This document shows, piece by piece, positions 37,281 to 46,846 of a stretch of 64,000 nt of DNA (position 1 is its first letter; the number at the start of each line of letters is the position of its first letter). The position numbers were made by a program, and so were the translations under genes. Source of the DNA: Scytolyngbya sp. HA4215-MV1 (GTDB lineage Bacteria > Cyanobacteriota > Cyanobacteriia > Leptolyngbyales > Leptolyngbyaceae); the NCBI GenBank assembly GCA_019359045.1, contig JAHHIA010000008.1, positions 124,001 through 188,000 of the forward strand, in the 5' to 3' direction. Below the pieces are notes generated by a model. It made no database searches. It was not told the origin of the DNA and worked only from the letters and a program-made list of their open reading frames with translations.

Positions 37281-39935
37281 ATGACAGCTTCATCACCGCA
37301 TCTGCCTGAAGACAACTTCATCCATGAAGAGATCATTGACATTACTGCCAGTGGGCAAATCCGTCGATCGCACCCGTCCGACCGAACCGAGTTTTCCTTT
37401 ACCCAACCTGACTCAGAAGCGAATGGCAATGCGACAACTGCGCTGGCAACCCGTAAAGGGAGCTTTGCTTCATTTCTGGCACCTCTAACCCAAGACACCT
37501 TCAAACAAGTGGTGTGGGATGTTGAGCAAAAACTCCAGGTGGTCAATCAAACGCTGTCTATGCTGGACAATTTGATGGATGCCCAGGGGTTCGATGCCAT
37601 TTTGGATGAAATGTTGCGATCGATCACCCTGAAAACTGGAGAACTCCTGATTGCCGATCGCACAACTATTTTTTTACTGGACGAAGAAAAAAACGAACTC
37701 TGGTCGATCGTTGCCAAGGATGAGAAAGGAAATAACCTGGAGTTAAGATTTCCAGCAACGGTCGGGATCGCTGGAGAAGTCGCCACCCACAAGCAAGTCA
37801 TCAACATTCCCTACGATTTCTACAACGATACTCGCTCTGAGGCGGCGAAAGAATTCGATCGCAAGAATCATTACCGCACCTATACCATGCTGGCGCTTCC
37901 CCTATTAGGGGAAGAAGGTAATCTGGTCGCTGTCGTGCAATTGATCAACAAACTGAAGCCCAACTACGATCCCCATGCCGCTTTAGAAGAAAAAATTGAT
38001 CTGTATGGCTTTACCCAGCACGACGAACAGGTTTTTGATGAATTTTCTCCCTCAATTCGGTTGATTTTAGAATCGTCGCGATCCTTTTATAAAGCGACCC
38101 AACAACAACGTGCGGCTTCTGCCCTGATGAATGCGGTCAAGTCCCTCAGCCAGAGCAGTCTAGATCTGGAAGACACGCTAAAGCGGGTCATGCACGAAGC
38201 CAAAGAATTGATGCAGGCCGATCGCAGTACCTTGTGGTTGCTCGATGAAGACCGGGGAGAATTGTGGACAAAGCTGCCTGTCGCTGGCAACCTCCTCAAA
38301 GAATTTCGCCTTCCCAAGGATGCAGGTTTTGCCGGACAGGTTGTCCAATCGGGTGAACCTCTTTTGATCCCGTTTGACTTGTACGATCGTCCAGGGTCTG
38401 AAACCTCTAAAGAAACCGACAAAAAAACAAAGTATCGCACCTGTAGTATGCTTTGTATGCCTGTTTTTAACTCGAACGGCAAATTGATTGGGGTCACCCA
38501 GCTGGTCAACAAAAAGCGCCAGGGTGATTTTCCTACCTACGATCCCGAAGATTGGCCCCATGCGCCCGAATGTTGGAAAGCCAGTTTTAACCGGGGTGAT
38601 CTAGAGTTTATGCAGGCATTTAACATTCAAGCGGGGGTCGCCCTGCAAAATGCCAAGCTATTTGAGACGGTCAAACAGCAAGAGCAGCTGCAAAGGGATA
38701 TTTTACGATCGCTCTCGAATGGCGTGATTTCAACCGATAAAAACGGGCATGTCATTGCCGCCAACGAAAGCGCAAAGGAATTGTTGGGACTGGATGGACA
38801 AGACGCGATCGAAGGTCGGTTTATTTCTGAGCTGATCCAAATTGAACAAGGTGAGTTTTCTAAATGGTTTGGGGCAGCGCTGGAAGCAAAAGATGAGAAA
38901 GGTCGTCAGCAATACTATCCCGACCAAACTCTGAAACCCGCTAAGGGAGAAGAACAGCACAGCATTAATTTATCGATCAACACGATCGCCGATGCCAACG
39001 ATAGCTGCCGAGTGTCGGGCGCACTGGTGGTGATGGATGACATCAGCGATGAAAAACGTTTAAAGAGCACGATGTATCGCTACATGACGCAAGAATTGGC
39101 AGAACAATTGCTCCAGAGTGGCGATGCAAAGTTGGGTGGCGATCGCAAAGAAGTTTCTGTTCTGTTCTCGGACATCCGCAGCTACACCACGCTGACCGAA
39201 AGCCTGGAGGCAGAGGAAGTCGTCAATATGTTGAATGAGTACTTTGAATCGATGGTAGATGCCGTCTTCAAGTACAAGGGCACGCTGGACAAGTATATCG
39301 GCGATGCCATTATGGCGGTCTTTGGCTCCCCTCTGCCGCTGGACGATCATGCCTGGATGGCAGTCCAAACCGCGATCGAAATGCGCCAGCGCCTAGAGGA
39401 TTTCAACGTCCGTCGGATCACTGCCCATAAACCCGAAATCAAAATCGGTATTGGCATTAACTCAGACAGTGTCATCAGCGGCAATATCGGTTCCAGTAAA
39501 CGCATGGAATTTACTGCGATCGGCGATGGGGTCAACCTGGGTTCCCGCCTGGAAGGTGCCAGCAAATTATACGGCACTGATATCATCATCAGTGAAAGTA
39601 CTTATCAGCCCTGCAAAGAAAAAGTATTTGCTCGAGAATTGGACTATATCAGAGTCAAAGGAAAAAACCGCCCCGTCGCCATTTATGAACTGGTGGGACT
39701 CAGCTCCGAGAAAATTTCCTCGGAGCGCCAAAAGATAATCGAACTCTACCAACAAGGACGCAAGTATTACCTGGAACGCAAGTTCCGCAAGGCAATGAAT
39801 GAATTTGCCACCATTCTGGAAGATGTGACCAAGCAGGATAAAGCGGCTAGCTTACATCTCGATCGCTGCCAATACTGGTTGCAAAATTCTCCCCCTGATG
39901 ACTGGGATGGCTCCTGGAGTTTAACGGAGAAGTAA
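37281..39935 (+). CDS. GAF-GAF-PAS class III adenylate cyclase (CyaB type)
   Basis: Makes cyclic AMP. The order is GAF-A (about residues 95-265), GAF-B (290-470), PAS (about 480-600), cyclase domain (about 620-805) and a C-terminal TPR-like tail, as in Anabaena CyaB1/CyaB2, where a GAF domain binds cAMP and activates the enzyme. Catalytic residues are complete: metal Asp631 (FSDIRS) and Asp675 (YIGDAIM), adenine-binding Lys671 and Thr745 (EFTAIGD), and transition-state Arg756 (NLGSRLEG). The Lys/Thr pair indicates class IIIb, ATP-specific and often bicarbonate-responsive. GAF-A keeps the NKFDE-type motif (NK...FTQHDE), while GAF-B has FNRGDL. No clear ribosome site precedes the ATG. Confidence 0.93.
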   Translation: MTASSPHLPEDNFIHEEIIDITASGQIRRSHPSDRTEFSFTQPDSEANGNATTALATRKGSFASFLAPLTQDTFKQVVWDVEQKLQVVNQTLSMLDNLMDAQGFDAILDEMLRSITLKTGELLIADRTTIFLLDEEKNELWSIVAKDEKGNNLELRFPATVGIAGEVATHKQVINIPYDFYNDTRSEAAKEFDRKNHYRTYTMLALPLLGEEGNLVAVVQLINKLKPNYDPHAALEEKIDLYGFTQHDEQVFDEFSPSIRLILESSRSFYKATQQQRAASALMNAVKSLSQSSLDLEDTLKRVMHEAKELMQADRSTLWLLDEDRGELWTKLPVAGNLLKEFRLPKDAGFAGQVVQSGEPLLIPFDLYDRPGSETSKETDKKTKYRTCSMLCMPVFNSNGKLIGVTQLVNKKRQGDFPTYDPEDWPHAPECWKASFNRGDLEFMQAFNIQAGVALQNAKLFETVKQQEQLQRDILRSLSNGVISTDKNGHVIAANESAKELLGLDGQDAIEGRFISELIQIEQGEFSKWFGAALEAKDEKGRQQYYPDQTLKPAKGEEQHSINLSINTIADANDSCRVSGALVVMDDISDEKRLKSTMYRYMTQELAEQLLQSGDAKLGGDRKEVSVLFSDIRSYTTLTESLEAEEVVNMLNEYFESMVDAVFKYKGTLDKYIGDAIMAVFGSPLPLDDHAWMAVQTAIEMRQRLEDFNVRRITAHKPEIKIGIGINSDSVISGNIGSSKRMEFTAIGDGVNLGSRLEGASKLYGTDIIISESTYQPCKEKVFARELDYIRVKGKNRPVAIYELVGLSSEKISSERQKIIELYQQGRKYYLERKFRKAMNEFATILEDVTKQDKAASLHLDRCQYWLQNSPPDDWDGSWSLTEK

Positions 39936-39938
39936 TCG

Positions 39939-40832
39939 TTGGCAATGCAAGAAACGCCCCCTAAACTCCCAATCACTGGCAAAACTAAACTGCTCGGTGT
40001 TATTGGATATCCGATTGAACATTCTCTTTCACCCCTGATGCACAATGCAGCTTTGCAAGCGCTGGGGCTTGATTATGTTTACTTACCTTTTGCTGTTAAA
40101 CCGGAAGATCTGGCAGATGTCATGGCAGGATTTGCCGCGATCGGTCTCTCGGGCTTTAACGTTACCATTCCTCATAAACAGGCGATTTTACCTTACCTGT
40201 CTGAAGTCACTACGATCGCCCAAGCTATTGGCGCAGTTAACACCGTCTGGTATACCGAACAAGGTTGGAACGGTACCAATACCGATGTGGTTGGTTTTTT
40301 GGCACCCCTCAAAGCCCTCGATCGTGACTGGAGTAACACTACCGCCCTGATTTTAGGGAATGGAGGTGCCGCTAGAGCGGTCGTCGCTGGTTGTACCCAA
40401 CTGGGGTGCGATCGAATTCAGGTGGTAGGGCGAGACGACAAAAAATTGGAGTCCTTTTTGCAAAGTTGGTGCCAGTCTCCACTTTCGGTCAGCCTCTCAG
40501 TGCATCACTGGAAAGCCCTCCCCGATCTATTACTAGAAGCGACCTTGCTGATCAACACCACCCCGATCGGCATGTTTCCTCACATTCACCAATCGCCACT
40601 GAGCGAAGCGGAGATAGATCGGTTGCAACCCGGTACGATCGCCTACGATCTGATCTACACTCCCAACCCCACGCGCTTTCTCCAACAAGCCCAAGCACGA
40701 GGCGGACTCGCGATCGATGGATTAGAAATGCTCGTCCAACAAGGTGCTGCAGCGCTTCAGGGTTGGCTCGATCAACCCGTCCCGATTGCAACAATGCGGC
40801 AGGTATTGCAAACCCATTTGGCGCGGGCATAG
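39939..40832 (+). CDS. aroE: Shikimate dehydrogenase
   Basis: Reduces 3-dehydroshikimate to shikimate with NADPH in aromatic amino-acid synthesis. Substrate motifs GYPIEHSLSPLMHNAAL and NVTIPHK (catalytic Lys), the NGTNTDVVGF Asp, and the NADP Rossmann loop ILGNGGAARAV are all present, as is the C-terminal IDGLEMLVQQGAAAL. Two starts are possible: TTG at 39939 with GGAGA eight bases upstream, and ATG at 39945 (MQETPPK) with that site rather distant. I keep the TTG on spacing grounds. The start follows the cyclase stop by three bases, so cotranscription is likely. Confidence 0.95.
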   Translation: MAMQETPPKLPITGKTKLLGVIGYPIEHSLSPLMHNAALQALGLDYVYLPFAVKPEDLADVMAGFAAIGLSGFNVTIPHKQAILPYLSEVTTIAQAIGAVNTVWYTEQGWNGTNTDVVGFLAPLKALDRDWSNTTALILGNGGAARAVVAGCTQLGCDRIQVVGRDDKKLESFLQSWCQSPLSVSLSVHHWKALPDLLLEATLLINTTPIGMFPHIHQSPLSEAEIDRLQPGTIAYDLIYTPNPTRFLQQAQARGGLAIDGLEMLVQQGAAALQGWLDQPVPIATMRQVLQTHLARA

Positions 40833-41068
40833 GTCAATCCCCTCATGCTTGTGTCCCCCCTTGTCCCCCTCCACCTATAGATCCGCCTTTATCTGCAATC
40901 TCGACAATTCTGATGAGGCGATGGGGTTAGGCTAGTGTAGGATGAACGGAAGAATTGGATTCAATCAATCGTCGATCGCCCCAAGGGTGCGCCTTACGAT
41001 TGGCGGATAGCGGATTGTGGCTTTGTTAAGATTCTAGAAACGGGAAGCGAAACCAGTAAACGGAACTT

Positions 41069-41545
41069 ATGGCACTGATTACAACGGGCAAGAAACTCAT
41101 TCAGGACCTGGAACAGTCCGGTGCAGTGGGACTGTATGTGCCTCTGGAAGGAGGATTTGAAGGTCGGTATCGTCGCCGAATTCGGGCAGCAGGGTATGTT
41201 TCGCTCTCGATTACTGCCAGAGGGTTAGGGGATTTGGCGATGTACCTGACGGGTGTGCATGGAGTCCGCCCGCCCCATCTGGGCAAAAAGACGATCGGGC
41301 AAGAAGCCGCGGTGGGCTATCGCTATTTTGTGCCTCCCATCGTCACTTATCAGTTGGAGCAATTGCCACCCAAATCAAAAGGGTTGCTGCTGTGGATCAT
41401 TGAAGGACACATTCTTTCCTCTCAAGAACTCGAATTTCTGGCAACGCTACCCAGTCTAGAACCTCGCCTTAAGATTGCAGTAGAAGTTGCTGGTGATCGC
41501 TACTTCCACTGGCAACCCTTAAAAGCGTTTTTGACCGCCGCTTAA
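41069..41545 (+). CDS. ndhN: NAD(P)H-quinone oxidoreductase subunit N
   Basis: NdhN is a peripheral subunit of the cyanobacterial/chloroplast NDH-1 complex, needed for respiration, cyclic electron flow and CO2 uptake. Whole-length similarity is recognisable: MALITTGKKLIQDLEQSGAV, GGFEGRYRRRIRAAGYVSL, TARGLGDLAMYLTGVHGVRP, HLGKKTIGQEAAVGYRYFVPP and VEVAGDRYFHWQPL. 158 residues is the usual size. It is transcribed alone, 236 bases after aroE. Confidence 0.95.
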   Translation: MALITTGKKLIQDLEQSGAVGLYVPLEGGFEGRYRRRIRAAGYVSLSITARGLGDLAMYLTGVHGVRPPHLGKKTIGQEAAVGYRYFVPPIVTYQLEQLPPKSKGLLLWIIEGHILSSQELEFLATLPSLEPRLKIAVEVAGDRYFHWQPLKAFLTAA

Positions 41546-41800
41546 TTTACTCGTAACACTTCTTAACATACTATCGTCGTGCAACCAAGGCTCTGATGGA
41601 TTGAGCAATGGTAGGCTTTAGGAGTATTTATTGCTAAGTGGGATATGCCTTCCTGCAAGCAAAATTACCCCTGAAGTCTGCTGTTTTTTAAATTTTTTAA
41701 TTTTTAATGAGGTACGCTCTTTAAAGAGGAATGTATCAATAGTTACTAAAATATTGATGAATGGTACAATCAGCCTGATTGACTAGAATCCAATCCCCCT

Positions 41801-42601
41801 ATGCCACTCATGTTATCGGCAGAATCAACTAAAATCCAGCCGCATCTCAAGCTGGGTCGAGTTTTGGTCGTGGAAGATGAAGAATTGATTTGCGAAACGA
41901 TCGCGTTAGCCCTCAGTGATGAGGGTTACGAAGTCATGACTGCTAGAGACGGACGGCGAGCACTGGATCTCATGCAGAGTTCCGAGGAGAAAAGCCATCC
42001 AGAGTTCTCGTCACGAAATCTCGATTCATCCTACCGGAAAGGGACAGCCTATTTTGATCTGATTATTCTCGATCTGATGTTGCCTTACATCAACGGTTTG
42101 GATCTCTGTCGTCTGATCCGGCGCGAAGGCAACGGCATTCCCATTCTCATGCTCAGTGCCAAAGGGAGCGAGACCGATCGCGTGGTGGGGTTGGAGGTAG
42201 GAGCCGATGACTATCTCACCAAACCTTTTGGGATGAGAGAGTTAATTGCACGCTGTCGCGCCCTGTTGCGTCGTCATCATCAGTTTCAAGCACAACCCCA
42301 GGAACCGACCCTCAAGTTCCAAGACATTACCCTTTATCCGCAGGAATGCCGAGTGATTGTACGGGGAGGAGAAATTAGCTTTTCTCCCAAAGAATTTAGA
42401 ATTCTGGAATTGTTTATGACCCATCCTCGTCGGGTCTGGTCGCGCGATCAGCTGCTGGAGCGGATTTGGGGACCAGACTTCATTGGCGATAGCAAAACCG
42501 TGGATGTCCATATTCGCTGGCTCAGAGAAAAACTAGAGATCGATCCTAGCAATCCCGAATATCTCGTCACTGTCAGGGGATTTGGTTATCGATTTGGCTA
42601 A
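41801..42601 (+). CDS. sphR: OmpR-type response regulator, probably SphR
   Basis: The receiver domain (VLVVEDEELICETIALALSDEGYEV) has its phospho-acceptor Asp91 in LIILDLMLPYINGL and Lys in YLTKPFG. The DNA-binding winged helix (FSPKEFRILELFMTHPRRVWSRDQLLERIWG; VHIRWLREKLE; VRGFGYRFG) is of OmpR/PhoB type. It is followed by a PAS-containing kinase matching SphS, so I call it the phosphate regulator. About 25 residues (SSEEKSHPEFSSRNLDSSYR and neighbours) are inserted between receiver helix 2 and strand 3, which moves the Asp well past its usual position near 53. ATG 41810 (MLSAEST) is an alternative start. Other OmpR-type identities cannot be excluded. Confidence 0.85.
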   Translation: MPLMLSAESTKIQPHLKLGRVLVVEDEELICETIALALSDEGYEVMTARDGRRALDLMQSSEEKSHPEFSSRNLDSSYRKGTAYFDLIILDLMLPYINGLDLCRLIRREGNGIPILMLSAKGSETDRVVGLEVGADDYLTKPFGMRELIARCRALLRRHHQFQAQPQEPTLKFQDITLYPQECRVIVRGGEISFSPKEFRILELFMTHPRRVWSRDQLLERIWGPDFIGDSKTVDVHIRWLREKLEIDPSNPEYLVTVRGFGYRFG

Positions 42602-42741
42602 GGAATAGAAATGTCTGCCCTGGGCGGATGATAGGGGCGTCGAATTGTTTGCCTCTCTAATCGTTAGTATGGAAAGCAACCCACCACTATCAAGTGGTGC
42701 TAATGTTTTTCAGTATGTCTATTTACTAACCAGAGCAAACA

Positions 42742-44187
42742 GTGGAACTTCTTTGGTTTCTATCGGGTTTGACGATCGGCTTAGTGCTTTTGGGTTGGCA
42801 GTCTATCCGCCTCAATTGGAAGCTCAATAATCTATTACGTGGGCTAAACTCCGATACGGTGGAGGTGTCTCTGTCAACCGCCTCTCGGTTGTCAATGGCG
42901 ATCGCCCAACAAAAGCAATCGCAAGCAGAACTTGAAAGACAAGTGCAGTTCTGGGGGCAGATTTTGCAAAATGCCCCGATTGCTTATCTCCAAGTCGATG
43001 ATGAGAACCAACTCGTTTGGTGCAACGAGGTAGCCTGTACCTTACTTCACCTCCAGCGGGTGGACACAACGCGCCCTCGTCTCTTGTTAGAACTGGTTCG
43101 TTCTTACGAACTCGATCAATTAATTGAACGCACTCGGAGCGCTCAGCAAAACTGTCAACAAGATTGGACGTTTTATCCCACTAGTGCCGATCCCTCTAAA
43201 CTTTTGCAGCAGGTGCATTATCCGCTGCGGGGCTATGGCTTCCCTTTGCATCATGGCGAGGTAGGCGTTTTTTTAGAGAATCGGCAAGAAGCCATCAACT
43301 TGCTGCAACAACGCGATCGCTGGACTTCAGACGTTGCTCATGAGCTAAAAACCCCCCTCACTTCAATTCGCCTGGTTGCCGAAACCTTGCAGTCTCGACT
43401 GGAACCTCCCTTACGCGATTGGGTCGATCGCTTGCTGCAAGAAGTCTTGCGACTGAGTAATCTGGTACAAGATTTACTCGATCTCAGCCAACTCGATCTG
43501 AAATCAGGTCGCCGTCTTTCCTTAAGAACGATCGATTTGGTCAAGCTTATTCATGCTGCCTGGTTCAATTTAGAACCTCTAGCACGTAAAAAATCGCTTC
43601 AGTTAAAATATATTGGGCCTGAACAATTGCTGCTCGAGGCAGACGAAACACGCCTGTATCAAGTATTGATTAACCTGCTAGACAACAGCCTCAAATATAG
43701 CCCGCCGCAGCAACGCATTCGTGTGCAATTGAGCTTGGAAGAAACCTTGTCTTCAATGGGTAAACCCATACAACAGGCATATTTGGAAATTGTGGATGCT
43801 GGTCCAGGCTTTGCTGAAACCGATCTTCCCTTTGTATTTGAACGGTTCTATCGGGCTGATTCCTCACGAGCGCGCCATATCTTTTCAGCAGTGTTGTCCT
43901 CAGGTCTCGCGTCCCCACCGCCCGATCGCCCCCTCCAGAATCTTGCCTCGAAAGACAGACCAAACTCTACACTAGGATTAGAGCATCCAGCTCGCTTGCC
44001 CTCCGACCCCAGTCCCGAACCCCCACCGCCACCCACAACGTCTGGTAGTGGATTAGGATTAGCGATCGTTCGGCAAATTATTGAAGCGCATCAAGGTCAG
44101 GTCGAAGCAGCAAACCATCCAGACACAGGAGGTGCATGGTTGCAAATTTTTCTTCCTTTGAGACAATCTGATACCCATCTAAATTAG
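42742..44187 (+). CDS. sphS: Sensor histidine kinase, probably SphS (phosphate sensor)
   Basis: An N-terminal hydrophobic helix (LLWFLSGLTIGLVLLGW), a PAS domain (about residues 60-185; QILQNAPIAYLQVDDENQLVW), HisKA with His200 (SDVAHELKTPLTSIRL) and HATPase (N box NLLDNSLKYS, DAGPGFAE, FERFYRAD, SGSGLGLAIVRQI) fit SphS/PhoR kinases. Between the F box and final G box, about 45-50 extra residues rich in Pro, Ser and Leu are inserted, where the ATP lid normally lies. The frame continues through it, so it is not a frameshift. The start is GTG with no obvious ribosome site. It follows sphR by 140 bases. Expected substrate: SphR. Confidence 0.85.
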   Translation: MELLWFLSGLTIGLVLLGWQSIRLNWKLNNLLRGLNSDTVEVSLSTASRLSMAIAQQKQSQAELERQVQFWGQILQNAPIAYLQVDDENQLVWCNEVACTLLHLQRVDTTRPRLLLELVRSYELDQLIERTRSAQQNCQQDWTFYPTSADPSKLLQQVHYPLRGYGFPLHHGEVGVFLENRQEAINLLQQRDRWTSDVAHELKTPLTSIRLVAETLQSRLEPPLRDWVDRLLQEVLRLSNLVQDLLDLSQLDLKSGRRLSLRTIDLVKLIHAAWFNLEPLARKKSLQLKYIGPEQLLLEADETRLYQVLINLLDNSLKYSPPQQRIRVQLSLEETLSSMGKPIQQAYLEIVDAGPGFAETDLPFVFERFYRADSSRARHIFSAVLSSGLASPPPDRPLQNLASKDRPNSTLGLEHPARLPSDPSPEPPPPPTTSGSGLGLAIVRQIIEAHQGQVEAANHPDTGGAWLQIFLPLRQSDTHLN

Positions 44188-44203
44188 AAGCATTACCTGT
44201 GGA

Positions 44204-44301
44204 GATCCTCCCTAAATCCTCGCACTGGCGCGCCACTGCGTTTAGAAAAAAGGGATTTCAGGTTAGGCTTATGTGCCCCTCTTGAAAAGAAACTAAGGAT
44301 T
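44204..44301. repeat. Dispersed repeat family C, copy 2
   Basis: Diverged relative of 14691-14784: both begin GATC-CCTAAATC, share CTGG-GCGCCAC-GCG, then an A-run followed by GGG and a TT/TTTGAAAAG-type segment. It begins 17 bases after the sphS stop. Confidence 0.5.
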
Positions 44302-44764
44302 GCCTCTGTTCAGATCAGCCGATTAAATTGATATGATTTCCCCTAAGTCACTTGGCGCATAGCGCAACGCTGCTGACAAGTTTTGTTTGGACCCCACCCA
44401 ACCAAACAAGATAAGATTTTCTATTTTTTTCTCAATTTACTTGACAAAATTCAAATCACTGACTTGTGTAAACCCTCGCTTTATGCAATATTCTTAACAT
44501 ATCCGTGTTTGTACAGAGATCCGGATACAAAAGCTACTTTCTTGTAGCCTTCAAAACACTTAGCGACAATTAGTACGTATTATGCTAAGCATGACTTGAT
44601 ATATTTATTTCAGGACAGTTTTATTACGCATCATCCCATCTGATTTCAATCTTGAAATCTATTCTATGAGCCGTTTCCATGCCCCAAGCGAGATCGTCTT
44701 TTATCTTATTTGTTCTCGTGTTTTTCTAGATAAGTCGATGGCTTCAATCCAATTGAAGGTACTC

Positions 44765-44832
44765 GTAAGTTAGGTTGAGGTACGAAACCCAACACCCGCA
44801 TAGGTTACGCCAACGCGAATCCATCCTACAAG
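44765..44832. repeat. Possible palindromic intergenic element
   Basis: AAGTTAGGTTGAGGTACG, then AACCCAACACCCGCATAGG and CCATCCTACAAGT, resemble short elements often found between cyanobacterial genes, of the kind that reads GTAGGATG...TGTTGGGTTTCG on the other strand. Only one copy is in this window, so the assignment rests on memory of such elements. Confidence 0.35.
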
Positions 44833-45130
44833 TAATTTAGGCTTGCTACTGAGTACCCGCCGAAAAAAACTCTGTTTTTTAGTTGTTTTACAACACACTG
44901 AAAGCAGGAGCATTCTCAGGGTAAATCGTTGAAATCTTAACGAAATAATCTGGGTCTCTGATTTCTGGGTAGAGTGGGCAATACTGATCTTGTTCCATGC
45001 CTCCAGACCGAAGCTTGTTTTAGTGCCCTGGTTTAAGTCTTAGAAGCCTTTAAAGTCGTGGTCTTCGATGTTCTCAGAATTTCATTAGAGTGAAAAGAAA
45101 GTTCGTGAAACTGGAGAAATTGCTAAGCAG

Positions 45131-45922
45131 ATGGTAGAAAGACTCCAAAAAATTCTTTCTCAATGGGGGGTTGCCTCACGTCGGCAAGCTGAGCAAATGA
45201 TTATTGACGGTCGCATTTCTCTCAATGGAGAGGTGGCTCATTTGGGACAAAAAGCCAATCCAGAAATTGATCGGATTCAGGTAGATGGTGTTTCACTCCG
45301 TTCAAACGAGCGTCCCAGTACGATTTATCTTTTGCTAAATAAACCGGGTGGTATTGTTTCAACTAATTTTGATCCACAAAATCGTTCTACGATTTTAGAT
45401 TTGCTGTCGCCTGACTTGCGGCATGGCAAAGGGATTCACTCCGTCGGGCGGCTCGATGCTGATTCAACCGGAGCATTGCTTCTCACCAACGATGGCGAGT
45501 TGACCTGTCATCTCACCCATCCCCGCTATCATATTTCTAAGACTTATGAAGTTTGGGTGAAGGGACACCCCTCTGATTCAGTCTTGCAAACCTGGCGGGA
45601 TGGAATTTGGTTGTCAGGAAAAAAAACTTTGCCTGCCGATGTGCGTCTTCTTCAAGCGGGAGCTTCACAAACTTTGTTGAAGATTGTGCTGCGCGAGGGA
45701 AGGAATCGGCAAATTCGGCGAGTCGCAGAACTGCTGGGTCATCCGGTGTTGGGGCTTCACCGTACCGCTATTGGAGGGATACGGCTGCAATCTTTTGGAG
45801 AGCCGTCGCTGCCGATGGGTTGCTATCGTTTTCTCAAAGATTCCGAAATCTCTTCTTTACGATCGCAAATTGACTTAACATTTGTAAATGTGCCAGCAGA
45901 TATGAAGGAGCACAGCCAATGA
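45131..45922 (+). CDS. 23S rRNA pseudouridine synthase, RluB/RsuA family
   Basis: An S4 RNA-binding domain (RLQKILSQWGVASRRQAEQMIIDGRISLNG) precedes the catalytic domain with VGRLDADSTGALLLTNDG, whose Asp is the catalytic residue, and IVLREGRNRQIRRVAELLGHPV. This architecture makes pseudouridines in 23S (RluB/E/F) or 16S (RsuA) rRNA; the precise target is uncertain, RluB-like being most common in cyanobacteria. 263 residues is typical. Its stop overlaps the next gene by four bases (ATGA), so the two are coupled. Confidence 0.93.
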   Translation: MVERLQKILSQWGVASRRQAEQMIIDGRISLNGEVAHLGQKANPEIDRIQVDGVSLRSNERPSTIYLLLNKPGGIVSTNFDPQNRSTILDLLSPDLRHGKGIHSVGRLDADSTGALLLTNDGELTCHLTHPRYHISKTYEVWVKGHPSDSVLQTWRDGIWLSGKKTLPADVRLLQAGASQTLLKIVLREGRNRQIRRVAELLGHPVLGLHRTAIGGIRLQSFGEPSLPMGCYRFLKDSEISSLRSQIDLTFVNVPADMKEHSQ

Positions 45923-46779
45923 AAAAGCCAAATCTCCAAATTGAATCAACTCAAGCAACCAAGCTGGCAGAGTTAGGGAATTACCTGCGTCAGTCCCGCC
46001 GTGAACAATCCATGACCCTGGAAGAAGTTTCAGCCCAAACCAAGGTTCAGGTAAGGCTACTGCGCGCGATCGAAGATGGAAACTTTGAACGATTACCCGA
46101 ATCTGTCTACGTAAAAGGTTTTATTCGTAAGTATGCTGAAGTGTTGGGCTTGGATGGACAAGTCCTTGCCAATTCATACCCGTCTGAACCTGTAACCAGA
46201 CCCATCCAATCTCCTTGGCGAGATCTGCCAGCGGCACAATTACGCCCAATCCATCTTTACCTGCTCTACTTGTTTTTGGTCATTGGGGCTGTGAGTGGTC
46301 TGTCTCATATGATGAATCGTCCTGGTTCGCAGTTAGCGGCTCAGTCAGGAACTCCACAAGCAACATCGGGCACAATTGGGAGTGGTAATCAACCCATCGT
46401 GCCACCGAGCCGGACAGATGCCTCAGAGCCAACTGCACCGAATCCAAATTCAATTCAAAATTCCAAGCCTGTCCGGGTCGGGGTGAAGCTAACGGCTGCT
46501 TCATGGCTTCAGGTCGTTGTGGATGGCAAAGTTACGTTTGCCGGAATGCTGGCTCAGGGGGATACGCGCACCTGGGCAGCAGACAGACAATTAACTTTGC
46601 GAGCAGGTAATGCAGGTGGAGTTTTGGTTGCTTTTAATAACGGCAAGGAAAAGAAGTTGGGTGAGCCGGGAGCCGTGGAAGAGGTAACCTTTAATGCCAG
46701 TTCCACTTCGGCAGCCGTTCCTCGTTCGCTGCTTGATTCTGCTGCGAATACCCTGGTTTCCCATTTGCAGGCGTTTTGA
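45919..46779 (+). CDS. RodZ-like HTH membrane protein (DUF4115)
   Basis: The N-terminal HTH_25 domain (LGNYLRQSRREQSMTLEEVSAQTKVQVRLLRAIEDG; LPESVYVKGFIRKYAEVLGLD) is followed by one transmembrane helix (about residues 113-134), a Ser/Pro/Thr/Asn-rich linker and a DUF4115 domain (VKLTAASWLQVVVDGKVTFAGML; DRQLTLRAGNAGGVLVAFN). This is the RodZ layout; RodZ links MreB to the elongation machinery and sets cell shape. The ATGA overlap with the pseudouridine synthase gene suggests coupled expression, and rsmD follows. Whether it is the main RodZ of this organism is unknown. Confidence 0.88.
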   Translation: MKKPNLQIESTQATKLAELGNYLRQSRREQSMTLEEVSAQTKVQVRLLRAIEDGNFERLPESVYVKGFIRKYAEVLGLDGQVLANSYPSEPVTRPIQSPWRDLPAAQLRPIHLYLLYLFLVIGAVSGLSHMMNRPGSQLAAQSGTPQATSGTIGSGNQPIVPPSRTDASEPTAPNPNSIQNSKPVRVGVKLTAASWLQVVVDGKVTFAGMLAQGDTRTWAADRQLTLRAGNAGGVLVAFNNGKEKKLGEPGAVEEVTFNASSTSAAVPRSLLDSAANTLVSHLQAF

Positions 46780-46846
46780 ATCAGGCGATCGAGTCAGATG
46801 ATTGGAGTGAAGTAAGCGCGTTGGCTAAAGCCAGGTTGCGTCAGCA

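Larger units (their letters stand above)
44188..45130. other. Repeat-rich intergenic region
   Basis: About 940 bases. It contains repeat family C copy 2 (44204-44301), a hairpin TTGTTTGG/CCAAACAA (44383-44390/44402-44409), AT-rich sequence, and a cyanobacterial-type intergenic element at 44765-44832. I see no gene. Confidence 0.55.

Noticed and set aside
42645-42830. 61-codon frame between sphR and sphS
   Set aside because: It overlaps the start of sphS in another frame and has no recognisable sequence.
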